This document shows, in pieces, positions 26,201-41,200 of a stretch of 64,000 nucleotides of DNA (position 1 is the stretch's first letter; each line of letters begins with the position of its first letter). The translations under genes were made by a program, and so were the position numbers. The notes beneath the pieces were generated by a model. It worked only from the letters and a program-made list of their open reading frames with translations. It made no database searches and was not told where the DNA came from. Source of the DNA: Tragulus kanchil (Eukaryota > Chordata > Mammalia > Artiodactyla > Tragulidae). The stretch covers positions 167,369,608 through 167,433,607 of the forward strand of contig JAIOJX010000024.1 of assembly GCA_022376925.1 (NCBI GenBank). Reading direction: 5' to 3'.

Positions 26201-29200
26201 TAAAAGATGATGCTCTTCAAGTGCCAAGATGCCAGCAAATTCAGAAAACTCAACTGAACTGGAAAAGGTCAGTTTTCATTCCAATCTCAAAGAAAGACAA
26301 TGCCAAAGAATGTTCAAGCCACTGCACCACCTATCTCATTTCACACACTAGCAAAGTCATGCTTAAAATCCTCCACGCTAGGCTTCAACAGTACATGAGC
26401 CGAGAACTTCCAGATATACAAGATGGCTACAGAAAAGGCAGAGGAACCAGAGATCAAATTCCCAACATCTGTTGGACCATAGAAAGAACAAGGGAATTCC
26501 AGGAAAACATCTCCTTATGCTACTTTGACTGTATGGATCACATTAAACTGTGGAAAACTCTGAGAGATGGGAATACCCGACCACCTTACCTGTCTCCTGT
26601 GAAACTTGTATGCAGGACAAGAAGTAACAGAACTGGACATGAAACAACAGAATGGTTCCAAATTGGGAAAGGAGTATGTCAAGGATGTACACTGTCACCC
26701 TGCTTATTTAATTTATATGCAGAGTACATCATGTGAAATGCTGGCCTGGATGAAGCACAGCTGGAATCAAGATTGCTGGGAGAAATGTCAATAACCTCAG
26801 GTGTGCAGATGACACCACACTTATGGCAGAAAGCAAAGAGGAACTAAAGAGTTTCTGGATGAAGGTGATGAAAAAGCTGGCCTAAAACACAACATTCAAA
26901 AAACAAAGATTGGCAGAGGGGCCCAGCATGCGGCATGGTGAGGAGACGCAGAGAGGCCCAGATTCAGAAGAGAAATACTAAGGATGATTCAAAACTCCGA
27001 AAAGAGAATAATAGAGAGAATTTACGCACTGCATAAAGACCTGCAAGAAATTAAAAAACAACAAAAAGAGACAAACAACTCGACTGCTGAACTTAAAAAT
27101 AAAGTCCTTTTGGAAGGACTCAATAGTAGAGTATCTGAGGCAGAAGAATAGATAAGCAAGCGGGAAGACAGAATGGTGGAAATAACTGTGGAAGAACAGA
27201 AGTAAGAACAAAGAATAAAAAATGAAGCTCATGTCATTCAGTCCCATTACTTTATGGCAAAGAGATAGGCAAACAATGGAAACAGTGACAGACTTTATTT
27301 TCTTGGGTTCCAAAATCACTGTAGATGGTGCCTGCAGCCATGAAATGAAAAGGAGCTTGCGGGCTGGCAGACAAGCTATGACAAACCTAGACAGCACAGT
27401 AAAAAGCAGAGACATCACTTCACTGACAAAAGTTCACACACTGAAAACCATGGTTGTCACAGCAGTCATGTATGGACGTGAGTTTGACCATAAAGAAGGC
27501 TGAGTGCTGAAGAAATGATGTCCCTAACTGTGGTGCCTGTGAAGACTCCTGAGACTGCAAGGAGATCAACCAGTCCCTCCTAAAGAAAATCAACCCTGAG
27601 TATTCACTGGAAGGACTGATGCTGAAGCAGAAGCTCCAATACTTTGGCACCTGACGCTGGGGGAAAAAAAAAAAAAAGGCAGAAGGAGAAGGGGACAACA
27701 GAGGATGAGACGGCTGGACGGCACCGGCAATGCACATGAGTTTGAGCAGGCTCTGGGAGACGGTGAAGGGCGAGGATTCCTGGTGTGCTACAGTCCATGG
27801 GGTCGCAAACTATCAGAAACGACTGAGCAACTAAATTTTATTCTGGCAGGTGTGAAATGAAACCTCATTGTGGTTTTGATCGGCATTTCTCTAGTAATTA
27901 CGGATGCTGAGCATCTTTTCTTGTACTATAGGCAATCTGTTATGTCTTCTTTGGAGAAATGTCATTTAAGTCTTCTGTCCTCTTTTTTTTTTTTTTTGTA
28001 GCGGGGCAGGGGGTCCTTGGTGGCTCAGATGGTAAAGAATCTGCCTGCAATGCGGGTGACCCGGGTTCGATCTCTGGGTTGGGAAGACTCCCTGGAGATG
28101 GTAATGGCAGCCCATTCTAGTATTCTTGCCTGGAGACTCCATGGACAGAGGAGCCTGACAGGCCACATGGGCTCACAAAGGGTTGGACACATTTTGATTT
28201 TGAGTTCTATGAGCTGCTCATGTGTTTCTGATATTAATTCCTTGTTGGTTGCATCTTTTGCAAATATTTTCTCCCAGTCCACAGTTTGTCTTTAGGTTTT
28301 TCCTTTGCCTGTTGTGTCATTACTTTATGGCAAAGAGATAGGCAAACAATGGAAACAGTGACAGACTTTATTTTCTTGGGTTCCAAAATCACTGTAGATG
28401 GTGCCTGCAGCCATGAAATGAAAAGGAGCTTGCGGGCTGGCAGACAAGCTATGACAAACCTAGACAGCACAGTAAAAAGCAGAGACATCACTTCACTGAC
28501 AAAAGTTCACACACTGAAAACCATGGTTGTCACAGCAGTCATGTATGGACGTGAGTTTGACCATAAAGAAGGCTGAGTGCTGAAGAAATGATGTCCCTAA
28601 CTGTGGTGCCTGTGAAGACTCCTGAGACTGCAAGGAGATCAACCAGTCCCTCCTAAAGAAAATCAACCCTGAGTATTCACTGGAAGGACTGATGCTGAAG
28701 CAGAAGCTCCAATACTTTGGCACCTGACGCTGGGGGAAAAAAAAAAAAAAGGCAGAAGGAGAAGGGGACAACAGAGGATGAGACGGCTGGACGGCACCGG
28801 CAATGCACATGAGTTTGAGCAGGCTCTGGGAGACGGTGAAGGGCGAGGATTCCTGGTGTGCTACAGTCCATGGGGTCGCAAACTATCAGAAACGACTGAG
28901 CAACTAAATTTTATTCTGGCAGGTGTGAAATGAAACCTCATTGTGGTTTTGATCGGCATTTCTCTAGTAATTACGGATGCTGAGCATCTTTTCTTGTACT
29001 ATAGGCAATCTGTTATGTCTTCTTTGGAGAAATGTCATTTAAGTCTTCTGTCCTCTTTTTTTTTTTTTTTTGTAGCGGGGCAGGGGGTCCTTGGTGGCTC
29101 AGATGGTAAAGAATCTGCCTGCAATGCGGGTGACCCGGGTTCGATCTCTGGGTTGGGAAGACTCCCTGGAGATGGTAATGGCAGCCCATTCTAGTATTCT

Positions 29201-32200
29201 TGCCTGGAGACTCCATGGACAGAGGAGCCTGACAGGCCACATGGGCTCACAAAGGGTTGGACACATTTTGATTTTGAGTTCTATGAGCTGCTCATGTGTT
29301 TCTGATATTAATTCCTTGTTGGTTGCATCTTTTGCAAATATTTTCTCCCAGTCCACAGTTTGTCTTTAGGTTTTTTGGTCATTTCCTTTGCTATACAAAA
29401 GCCTGTAAATTTGATTAGCTCCTATTTGCTTATGTCTGCTTTCATTTCTTTTGCCTCTGGAGACTGATTTAAGAAAATATTGCCGGGCTTCCCCTGGTGG
29501 TCCAGTGGGTAAGGACACCGCCTTGCAGTGCAAGGGGCGCCAGTTCGAGCCCTGGCCTGGGAAAATCCCACGTGCCGCGGAGCGGCTGGACCGATGTGTC
29601 CAATTACCAAGCTGGAGCTCTGGGGCGCATGCACCCAGAGCCGGCGCTCTGCAGTGACAGACGCCACCGTGATGGGAGGCCCACAGGAGCCAAGGAACAA
29701 AGACGGATGAAAATAGAGAAATGAAAGACCAATAGAAGTGGCCCGCCTGCTCCCCTCCAACCGGATCCCCGCCCAAAATAAATAAATAAATAAATCTTTA
29801 GGGAAAAAAAAAAGAAAAGAAAATATTGCCATGATTTACGTCAGTAGCTGTGCATTTTCTATCATTCAACAATTCAAACTCACGTTTGTTAAAGATGTCT
29901 ATGATGTGAGTTGCAGACATTAATAACTACTATAAATGCTTTTTAAAAAGCTTAAAGATGGGCTTCCCCTGGTGGTCCAGTGGGTAAGGACACCGCCTTG
30001 CAGTGCAGGGGGCGCCGGTTCGATCCCTGGCCGGGGAAGATCCCACGTGCCGCGGAGCGGCTGGACCGATGTGTCCAATCACTGAGCCGGAGCTCTGGAG
30101 CACATGCACCCAGAGCCGGCACTCTGCAGTGACAGACGCCACCGCGATGGGAGGCCCACAGGAGCCAAAGAACAAAGATGGATGAAAATGGAGAAATGAA
30201 AGACCAATAGAAGTGGCCTGCCCACTCCCCTCCCTCCCTAAACCGACCCCTGCCCAAAATAAATAAATAAATAAATCTTTAAAAAAAAAAGAAAAGCTTC
30301 AAGAAGAGAACTGACACCTTAGACATTAACCATGATGCTTCTATTTTCCATGGTAGAATTCATCTCTAATAACTTTACATGTGGTAAAATCAAATCCACT
30401 TAAACAAACCTTGTTGTCTGGATACCATACTAAGGTAGTTAAAATTCACAAATGTTCCTGTATTAGTTACACTTGTTGAGAATTACTTAAAATTAAAAAC
30501 ACTGTAACTCACTATTGTTAAAAAGGGAAGAAATTATTGTACTGTAAAAGTACTGTTTTCTGAACTTGCTCAAAGCTTTATAATGGAAATAAAAATTTTA
30601 ACTGAATTTTGCCAGACTTCAGAAACCTGTAAGTTTTATTTTTTTCACCTCTAAGTCATCATTTATTTTTATTCATCTTTATTCGTTGGCCTGTGTGGGC
30701 CTCCCATTGCAGTGGTCTCTCTCCTTGCAGAGCACCGGCTCTGGGCCCATGCACTCCAGAGCGCTGGCTCATCATTGGACACAAGGGCCCAGCCGCTCTG
30801 CGGCACGTGCGATCTTCCGGGGCCAGGGATCGAGCTGGTGCCTCTCGCACTGCAAGGCGAACTCTTTGCCCACTGGACCACCAGGGAAGCCCTATATCTA
30901 CATTTTATAAATGAGGAAAGATAGCAAACTACAGACAGCAAATAAGGGATAGTCACTTTCTGTTTGGTGATCTTGGACAAATTATTCTTTCATTTACATG
31001 CTCTTTGTTATTATCAGATACATATGACAACCTAAGCAGCAAGACTCATGGCCAGGGCTTGCCAATTGAGTTTGTGCAGTCATCTCAGTAAAGGTCTCCA
31101 ATCCAAGGCTTAAAACTCTGGTGTAAACCACGCCACGGAGGCCATACCGGAGCTTTCAGGTGTCTTATTCAGTGCCATGCACTACCTAAGAGCCGGACCT
31201 GGCATTAGAGAGAACTCGGCTAATATAACTGTATTTAGGTATCTTCTTGAGCATGACATAATATAAAATGGTATGGAGAACCTTAAGTAGTTTAAACGTA
31301 GCAATATCATACACCACGGTCAGAGTCATAATTAGATCCCATGTCATGGGATAATCATACGGTTTAATGATCTTCCTTTAATCACCTTGAAATTACTGTT
31401 ATAAACAGGGTTAACTTTTTCAATAGCAATGAAGTTTAAGGAAGTCCCTTACCAAAACTTAAAACACACTGTAGGGTAAAGTATAGAAATCTTTTTTCTA
31501 TCAAAGGCCACTAAATATTATTAACTGAGGGTCAGACGCAAACAACTGAAAGCTGAGAATGTAAATTAGAAAAATAAGCTGTGCAATGACGACATAATAC
31601 AAACATCACCCCGGCAGTCACTCTCCCAGTTAACGGACTGAAGTATGACTGATATTCCAAGAATATTTTTGTCTAACTGGAAGTATATCATAAGTATAGT
31701 TTTAAAATTGCTGCCATAGAGAGGACAACTGAAAACTAAGATGAAACTAACCTTGAGGCCTCAGTTTTCTAGTCTGGAAACGTATACGAATAGTCTCTAA
31801 ATGAGCGTTTTGTAGCCTGTGTTGGTTTTCACAAAGGGGCTTTACTAATTCTCATCAGGCACACTCTCTTCTTCCCTGGTTCCCTCCTCTTTTTGCTCTA
31901 TGTTGGCCACAAACGGCAAATTTGCCGTTCTAGCAGGCCACTGAGAAGACTCTCCGGGGGAGCGGCAAGCCAGAAGCCCAGACTTCTTAAAGGAAAAAGC
32001 ATCTATTCTCTAGACCACAAGCAAGAACCTGTATGTTTTGCGATGTAGTGTGAGCTTAAATGTTCACACACGTAAAACCAAATTTAAGCAATACAACATT
32101 CTGGATTTACAAACTGACAGAAAGGAACAACCACAGTTTGGGGGTATGCAGAAGCCATTCATTTGTAATCTGAATAATCTTCTATTATTTATCATTTAAC

Positions 32201-35200
32201 TGTATCTGGCTGCTTAGATACTGGCCTATCACGTTTTATCTGCAGCGAGGAAAACTTAGGGACCACGGCAGCTCTTTCAAGCTGTCAGTGTTCTTATTTC
32301 AAGTCTCGGTATTTAGGTATCTTCTTGAGCATGACATAATATAAAATGGTATGGAGAACCTTAAGTAGTTTAAACGTAGCAATATCATACACCACGGTCA
32401 GAGTCATAATTAGATCCCATGTCATGGGATAATCATACGGTTTAATGATCTTCCTTTAATCACCTTGAAATTACTGTTCTAAACAGGGTTAACTTTTCAA
32501 TAGCAATGAAGTTTAAGGAAGTCCCTTACCAAAACTTAAAACACACTGTAGGGTAAAGTATAGAAATCTTTTTTCTATCAAAGGCCACTAAATATTATTA
32601 ACTGAGGGTCAGACGCAAACAACTGAAAGCTGAGAATGTAAATTAGAAAAATAAGCTGTGCAATGACGACATAATACAAACATCACCCCGGCAGTCACTC
32701 TCCCAGTTAACGGACTGAAGTATGACTGATATTCCAAGAATATTTTTGTCTAACTGGAAGTATATCATAAGTATAGTTTTAAAATTGCTGCCATAGAGAG
32801 GACAACTGAAAACTAAGATGAAACTAACCTTGAGGCCTCAGTTTTCTAGTCTGGAAACGTATACGAATAGTCTCTAAATGAGCGTTTTGTAGCCTGTGTT
32901 GGTTTTCACAAAGGGGCTTTACTAATTCTCATCAGGCACACTCTCTTCTTCCCTGGTTCCCTCCTCTTTTTGCTCTATGTTGGCCACAAACGGCAAATTT
33001 GCCGTTCTAGCAGGCCACTGAGAAGACTCTCCGGGGGAGCGGCAAGCCAGAAGCCCAGACTTCTTAAAGGAAAAAGCATCTATTCTCTAGACCACAAGCA
33101 AGAACCTGTATGTTTTGCGATGTAGTGTGAGCTTAAATGTTCACACACGTAAAACCAAATTTAAGCAATACAACATTCTGGATTTACAAACTGACAGAAA
33201 GGAACAACCACAGTTTGGGGGTATGCAGAAGCAATTCATTTGTAATCTGAATAATCTTCTATTATTTATCATTTAACTGTATCTGGCTGCTTAGATACTG
33301 GCCTATCACGTTTTATCTGCAGCGAGGAAAACTTAGGGACCACGGCAGCTCTTTCAAGCTGTCAGTGTTCTTATTTCAAGTCACAGTATATTTTTAATCA
33401 GAATTTTCTTTTATGCCAGAGCAACAGGAACCTAACACTTTTGACAATTTAAAAAGTTACTATCACTTTTTAATTATTCACTTAAGTTTTCCAAGTGAAT
33501 GCCTTAAAGGAAAAGATAAATCTGGCAAGGTAAATGGAAAGCTTATATACTAAAAATAGCAAATATGAAACATGATTTCTTACCCAAATATTTGTAGAAG
33601 AAATAGAGTAGGACGATCATAACACAGCAGATGACCACAAATATTATAACTGTTAGAGGACTAAAAGTAACGTATTCTTCCTTTTTTTTCCTCCTTTCTC
33701 TATCTTCAGTGTCTGCCGCTGCCATCATGCTTTCCCTGCGTAAACACACAGGAACTTCAGCAAATCTCTGCCAAGTAGTTATTTTCAAACTCTATCTCTA
33801 ATACTATCTTAAATTTGTTCCTGGTTACAAAGCAATATACTTTAAAAGTTATACACCATAAACATTTAAGTAAAAATTCTCCATAATTCTATCCTTTAGA
33901 GTTGGTATGTTATTAACCACTAACTCCTGAAATAGTACATTTTTTTGGAGACAAAACTGTTAAAACATAAAACATGTTATGTAATTAATGTTTTTTGATG
34001 TTTATATTATCCAATTTGGAAACTACATCAACATAATGTTTCAAAGGAAAACCAATTCTTTTCACACATTTAATATTACCAACTTGCAGACAGGAAAGTA
34101 CTTTTAAAATTAGCTTCTTTTCAATGTAAATTAGCTTCTCTTCTCTTCAGTCTAAATCATTCTATCAGTCAGCTCAGTATTTACTATATGTCTGGTTGGT
34201 GCTCATCAATATATTATGAAGGATTCAAAAGACGTTCAAGACAGTTTGGTTCTACCTTGATTTAAGATAGCAAAATGCAATGTTTCTAATTCTCCCAGTA
34301 CCCCCGTGGGGTCACCCAGCTATGAAAGGCACACATGGAAGCTGACGCGTGAAGGGCTACAAGCCTCTTCTGCTGAGCAGCCAGTCCCTGTCCCCTCAGT
34401 CTCCTCCCAGTTACGTGGGACTCACTGTGTCCTTTTCCATTCCAGTTTCTTCAACGCTCATCTACTAAACGGTGTCCCCTGTTCCCTTGCAATATATCAT
34501 GATCCTATTCATTAGGTCTGGGCTCAATAAAAACTTTAGGTTAAAAAAAATTTTTTTTTAAATTATTTCTGGGGCTTCCCTGGAGACACAGGTTCGATCC
34601 CTGATCCAGGAAGATCCCACCTGCTGCAGAGCAACGAAGCCCGGGAGCCACAACTATGGAGCCTGTGCTCTAGAGTCTCAGAGCCACAACTGTTGAGCCC
34701 ATGTGCTGCAACTACGGAAGCCTGTGCGCCCTAGAGCCCGAGTTCCACAACAGGAGAAGTCACCACAACAAGAAGCCTGCTCACCTCCACTAGAGAGGAG
34801 CCCCCACTCCCTGGACCTAGAGAAGAGCCTGTGCCAGCAGTGAAAACCCAGAAGAGCCAAAAATAAATAACTGGTTCCTGCGTGGGAAACCATGCCAACC
34901 TTTGGTATCTATCATCGCAAATAGATTTCTCTAAAGACATTTCTATCACAGATCACATATAGGCCATAATAATCAAAGAGTTATACATTCATATTGTTTA
35001 TATCAGCCAATTTATTGAAGGACAATATATGGTAGGTTTGAATCATGTTAAAATAATGTAACTCATCTTTTAGAAAAATTGTACTCAAATTAGCTCAAGA
35101 GTCACATGCTGGGGCTTCCCTGGTGGTCCAGTGGGTAAGGACACCGCCTTGCAGTGCAAGGAGCGTCAATTCGATCCCTGGCCTGGGAAGATCCCACATG

Positions 35201-38200
35201 CCGCAGAGCAGCTGGACCGATGTGTCCAATGACCGAGCCGGAGCTCTGGAGCACATGCGCCCAGAGCCGGTGCTCTGTGACAACAGAGGCCACCGCGATG
35301 GGAGGCCCACACGGGCCAAAGAACAAAGATGGATGAAAATAGATAAATGAAGACTAGCAGAAGTGGCCCGCCCATCCCCCTCCCTCCCCAACCCGCCCCA
35401 CCCCCCAAAAAAGGGGGGGACTTCCCTGGTAGCTCAGTGGTAAAGAGTTCACCTGCCAGTGCAGGAGACACGTGAGTCCCTGTAGCAGCCAGTCCCTGTC
35501 CCCTCAGTCTCCTCCCAGTTACGTGGGACTCACTGTGTCCTTTTCCATTCCAGTTTCTTCAACGCTCATCTACTAAACGGTGTCCCCTGTTCCCTTGCAA
35601 TATATCATGATCCTATTCATTAGGTCTGGGCTCAATAAAAACTTTAGGTTAAAAAAAATTTTTTTTTAAATTATTTCTGGGGCTTCCCTGGAGACACAGG
35701 TTCGATCCCTGATCCAGGAAGATCCCACCTGCTGCAGAGCAACGAAGCCCGGGAGCCACAACTATGGAGCCTGTGCTCTAGAGTCTCAGAGCCACAACTG
35801 TTGAGCCCATGTGCTGCAACTACGGAAGCCTGTGCGCCCTAGAGCCCGAGTTCCACAACAGGAGAAGTCACCACAACAAGAAGCCTGCTCACCTCCACTA
35901 GAGAGGAGCCCCCACTCCCTGGACCTAGAGAAGAGCCTGTGCCAGCAGTGAAAACCCAGAAGAGCCAAAAATAAATAACTGGTTCCTGCGTGGGAAACCA
36001 TGCCAACCTTTGGTATCTATCATCGCAAATAGATTTCTCTAAAGACATTTCTATCACAGATCACATATAGGCCATAATAATCAAAGAGTTATACATTCAT
36101 ATTGTTTATATCAGCCAATTTATTGAAGGACAATATATGGTAGGTTTGAATCATGTTAAAATAATGTAACTCATCTTTTAGAAAAATTGTACTCAAATTA
36201 GCTCAAGAGTCACATGCTGGGGCTTCCCTGGTGGTCCAGTGGGTAAGGACACCGCCTTGCAGTGCAAGGAGCGTCAATTCGATCCCTGGCCTGGGAAGAT
36301 CCCACATGCCGCAGAGCAGCTGGACCGATGTGTCCAATGACCGAGCCGGAGCTCTGGAGCACATGCGCCCAGAGCCGGTGCTCTGTGACAACAGAGGCCA
36401 CCGCGATGGGAGGCCCACACGGGCCAAAGAACAAAGATGGATGAAAATAGATAAATGAAGACTAGCAGAAGTGGCCCGCCCATCCCCCTCCCTCCCCAAC
36501 CCGCCCCACCCCCCAAAAAAGGGGGGGACTTCCCTGGTAGCTCAGTGGTAAAGAGTTCACCTGCCAGTGCAGGAGACACGAGTTTGATCCGTGATCCAGG
36601 AAGATCCCGCATGCTGTGGAGCAACTAAGCCTGTGAGCCAGAACTATGGAGCCTGTGCTCTAGTCTCGGAGCTGCAACTATTGAGCCCATGTGCTGCAAC
36701 TACTGAAGCCCATATGCCCTAGAGCCCGAGTTCCACAACAAGAAAACAAGAAGCCTGCTCACCTCAACTACAGAGTAGCCCTCACTCCCTGCAACAGCCT
36801 GTGGCAGCAGTGAAAACCCAGAATAGCCAAAAATAAATAAATAAAAAAGTAAAATTAAAAAAAAAAAATAATGCTTTACTTTGTCAAGATTAAAAAAAAT
36901 AAAATAAAATTACTTAAAAAAAAAAAGGGGGCTTCCCCTGGTGGCCCAGTGGGTAAGGACACCGCCTTGCAGTCCAAGGGGCGCCGGTTTGATCCCTGGC
37001 CTGGGAAGATCCCACGTGCCGCGGAGCGGCTGGACTGATGTGTCCAATCACGGAGCCGGAGCTCTGGAGCGCATGCGCCCAGAGCCGGCGCTCTGCAACG
37101 ACAGAGGCCACCGCGATGGGAGGCCTGCAGGAGCCAAAGAACAAAGACGGATGAAAACAGAGAAATGGAAGACCAACAGAGTGGCCCGCCCACTCCCCTC
37201 CCTCCCCAACCCGACCCCCGTCCAAAATAAATAAATAAATAAATCTTTAAAAAAAAAAAAAAGGAGTCCTATGCCATGGGAAGTTAAGCTTTCCTGCCAT
37301 CTTGATGATGAGGACCAGCTATATGTGTACGTGCTCAGTCATGTCTGCTTCTTTGTGACCCCACCAGGCTCTTCTGTTCCTGGGATCTTCCAGGCAAGAA
37401 TACTGGAGCAAGCCGCTGTTTCCTTCTCCACCAGGTATATGAGGACTCATTATAAGAGAACATTAGGGCTTCCCTGGTGGTCCAGTGGGTAAGGACACCG
37501 CCTTGCAGTGCAAGGGAGGCCGGTTCAAGCCCTGGCCTGGGAAGATCCCACGTGCCGCGGAGCGGCTGGACAGATGTGTCCAATTACCGAGCCTGGGCTC
37601 TGGAGCGCATGCACCCGGAGCCGGCGCTCTGGGACAACAGAGGCCACCGCGATGGGAGGCCCACAGGAGCCAAAGAACAAAGATGGATGAAAATAGATAA
37701 ATGAAAGACCATTAGAAGTGCCCCCCTCCCCCCACAAAAAAGAAAGAGAACATGATCTCTCCACTGAAAAGTCTACATGGGATCAAGGCATTTTTCACTT
37801 TTGCATAAAGCACATCTTTCATTTGGCAAAGAAATTCTGGGTTAAGAGGTCCTGTTCTGGTAAATTTTTCTTTCCCTAAGCCATATTCTCTTCTCCCTTC
37901 TCTTTACTTGCTGAATAACATTCCTTGTGTTATTTTTAAATTAAGATGTAATAGACATATAGCATCATATTAGTTTCAGGTGTATGGCACGATGATGTGA
38001 CTGATGTGTTCTGATCTAACGTCACATACATTGCAAAATGATCACCACAGTAAGTTTAGTTGATATTCATCCCACACAGCTAAAACATTTTTTTCTTGCA
38101 TGAGAACTCCTAAGAACTACTTTCTTAGAAACTCTGAAACATGCAGGACACAAACTACGGTCACCATGCTGTACGTCACATCACCAGGGCTCACTTGTAC

Positions 38201-41200
38201 GGAGGTCCTTACCTTTTGAGCACCTTTGTCCATTTTGCCCACCCTCTACCTCTTCACCTCCGGGAACCACCAATCTGACCTCTGCATTGATAACATTCAT
38301 TTTTTTGGTAAGATCCCACACACAAATGAGATCATCTGGTATTGTCTTTGACTTACTTCACTTAGCATAATGCCATCAAAATCCAGCCATGTTATTGTAA
38401 ATGGTCCCTATGACCTCAGTAATTCTACTTGTTATGAAAAATTTCCCATTTTATCGCTGATTCACACTCTCTACGCTGTCACCCCCACCACCAACATACA
38501 CACTTAGTTCTTTCTGTCTTCATCCTGTTCTTAGAATCAGTCACCTCAATTTCAAAATCCTTAATCCTGCAGGTAAAAGATATCTCTCCTCCCAACTTAG
38601 TTACTGAAGGGAACACATTTTTCATTTTTGCCCACCATCATGTTTTATGATTAAAACAACCTACATGTACTACTCTTCCACTTTCTGTTTCCTTTAGGAG
38701 AAGACTGACCTGACATGTATATTAAGTTTGCCTTGCTAAGTCAAAGTGTGGTCCACGGGCCAGTTAGTTAGAAAATGCAGAAACTCAGCAACTACCCCAA
38801 GTCTACTATATCTGAATTTTTTTTTTTTTTTAAACACTTTTATTTATTTATTTTTGGCTGTGCTGGGTCTTTGTTGATGTGTGGGTTTAGCTGCTCTGTG
38901 GTATGTGGGATCTTCCCGGATCAGGGATCGAACCCGTGTCTCCTGCATTGGCAGACGGGTTCTTATCCACTGAGCCACAAGGGAAGCCCTATCTGAATTT
39001 TTTGGGGGTTGGGGGGCACTTCTATTGGTCTTTCATTTATCCATTTTCATCAGTCTTTGTTCTTTGGCCTGTGTAGGCCTCCCATCGCGGTGGCCTCTGT
39101 TGTCTCAGAGCACAGGCCCTAGGCGCATGCGCTCCAGAGTTCCGGCTCGGTCATTGGACACATCAGTCCAGCCGCTCCGCGGCACGTGGGATCTTCCCAG
39201 GCCAGGGATCGAACCGGCGCCCCTTGCACTGCAAGGCGGTGTCCTTACCCACTGGACCACAAGAGAAGCCCTAAATCTGAATTTTTAAAAATCTTAATGA
39301 GATCTCAAGACAGTTTAATATGTACATTACAGTTTGAGAAGCACTACTCTAGAGAAGAAACAATTTACATAATAATATAAATAATGAGAGTCTATATTAA
39401 ACGGAAAAACACCTTCAGTGAAATCAGTAGCTTTGGGGAAATTATAACATTTTACCATATAACCTACAAAATGATTTTGGAGATTTTTTTTCATACTATG
39501 CTTTATAAAGGTTAATAATGAAAAAAAATACTCAGTGTGAAAACATGTGACTAACACATGCTGAAATGTGTTTTCCAAATATGCAAAATATTTTAAGCTC
39601 CTATTTTACTCTAGGGATCTATATTCATTAAACCCCAGATGTCTCTCTTGATGTAAGTCAATCAAATTTTAGTATTGAAAGAAATTGAAAACAAACTTAT
39701 TAGTTTTAGCTAGCATCAAAAACCCTTTTAGTGGAATCTATAAGTCAATTCACTGATTAAAACAACCTACATGTACTACTCTTCCACTTTCTGTTTCCTT
39801 TAGGAGAAGACTGACCTGACATGTATATTAAGTTTGCCTTGCTAAGTCAAAGTGTGGTCCACGGGCCAGTTAGTTAGAAAATGCAGAAACTCAGCAACTA
39901 CCCCAAGTCTACTATATCTGAATTTTTTTTTTTTTTTAAACACTTTTATTTATTTATTTTTGGCTGTGCTGGGTCTTTGTTGATGTGTGGGTTTAGCTGC
40001 TCTGTGGTATGTGGGATCTTCCCGGATCAGGGATCGAACCCGTGTCTCCTGCATTGGCAGACGGGTTCTTATCCACTGAGCCACAAGGGAAGCCCTATCT
40101 GAATTTTTTGGGGGTTGGGGGGCACTTCTATTGGTCTTTCATTTATCCATTTTCATCAGTCTTTGTTCTTTGGCCTGTGTAGGCCTCCCATCGCGGTGGC
40201 CTCTGTTGTCTCAGAGCACAGGCCCTAGGCGCATGCGCTCCAGAGTTCCGGCTCGGTCATTGGACACATCAGTCCAGCCGCTCCGCGGCACGTGGGATCT
40301 TCCCAGGCCAGGGATCGAACCGGCGCCCCTTGCACTGCAAGGCGGTGTCCTTACCCACTGGACCACAAGAGAAGCCCTAAATCTGAATTTTTAAAAATCT
40401 TAATGAGATCTCAAGACAGTTTAATATGTACATTACAGTTTGAGAAGCACTACTCTAGAGAAGAAACAATTTACATAATAATATAAATAATGAGAGTCTA
40501 TATTAAACGGAAAAACACCTTCAGTGAAATCAGTAGCTTTGGGGAAATTATAACATTTTACCATATAACCTACAAAATGATTTTGGAGATTTTTTTTCAT
40601 ACTATGCTTTATAAAGGTTAATAATGAAAAAAAATACTCAGTGTGAAAACATGTGACTAACACATGCTGAAATGTGTTTTCCAAATATGCAAAATATTTT
40701 AAGCTCCTATTTTACTCTAGGGATCTATATTCATTAAACCCCAGATGTCTCTCTTGATGTAAGTCAATCAAATTTTAGTATTTAAAGAAATTGAAAACAA
40801 ACTTATTAGTTTTAGCTAGCATCAAAAAACCCCTTTTAGTGGAATCTATAAGTCAATTCACAAGATGACTATATTGTCCTTTATGCATAAAATAATGTGC
40901 TTTAAGCACAATTTTTTACTCAGTTATAAATATGAACTGACCCTTCTAAACTACACTAGTTGTTTTAATCTACAGCCAAAGGTATACAACTGTAACAAGA
41001 GTGGGTTTAGGCTATATTGAATAGAGAAATCCAAATTTCATGTACACTTGACATTTCTGTATTTAAATTAAAATACGGACATGTTTAATTAATATCCAAT
41101 TCCTACAGTATTAAACAGAATGATGAGGTCACACTGTAATGATTCAACTCATAAGGAGCTGAAAAACTTCCCTTCTCTTTATTTTTCTCCAACCTAGATA

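Larger units (their letters stand above)
27245..29375 (+). repeat. Direct tandem duplication R11 (about 1.06 kb)
   Basis: Block 27245-28301 recurs at 28318-29375, with an offset of 1073-1074 and 16 nt of filler. It contains the BovB 3' end, L1 and a Bov-tA SINE. Confidence 0.93.
34376..36580 (+). repeat. Direct tandem duplication R13 (about 1.1 kb)
   Basis: Block 34376-35472 recurs at 35484-36580, with an offset of 1108. Each copy carries an ART2-like SINE, a CHR-type SINE and the start of another ART2-like SINE. In the first copy the third SINE is cut after about 55 nt; in the second it is complete. Confidence 0.93.
38648..40861 (+). repeat. Direct tandem duplication R14 (about 1.1 kb), abutting
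   Basis: Block 38648-39753 recurs at 39754-40861 with an offset of 1106 and no filler. Differences are minimal (near 39682 and in an A/C homopolymer near 40826). Confidence 0.94.

Noticed and set aside
24423..26736. Host protein genes from the 106- and 195-codon ORFs
   Set aside because: They are linker and reverse transcriptase parts of a degenerate BovB element, with the 106-codon ORF copied by duplication R10.
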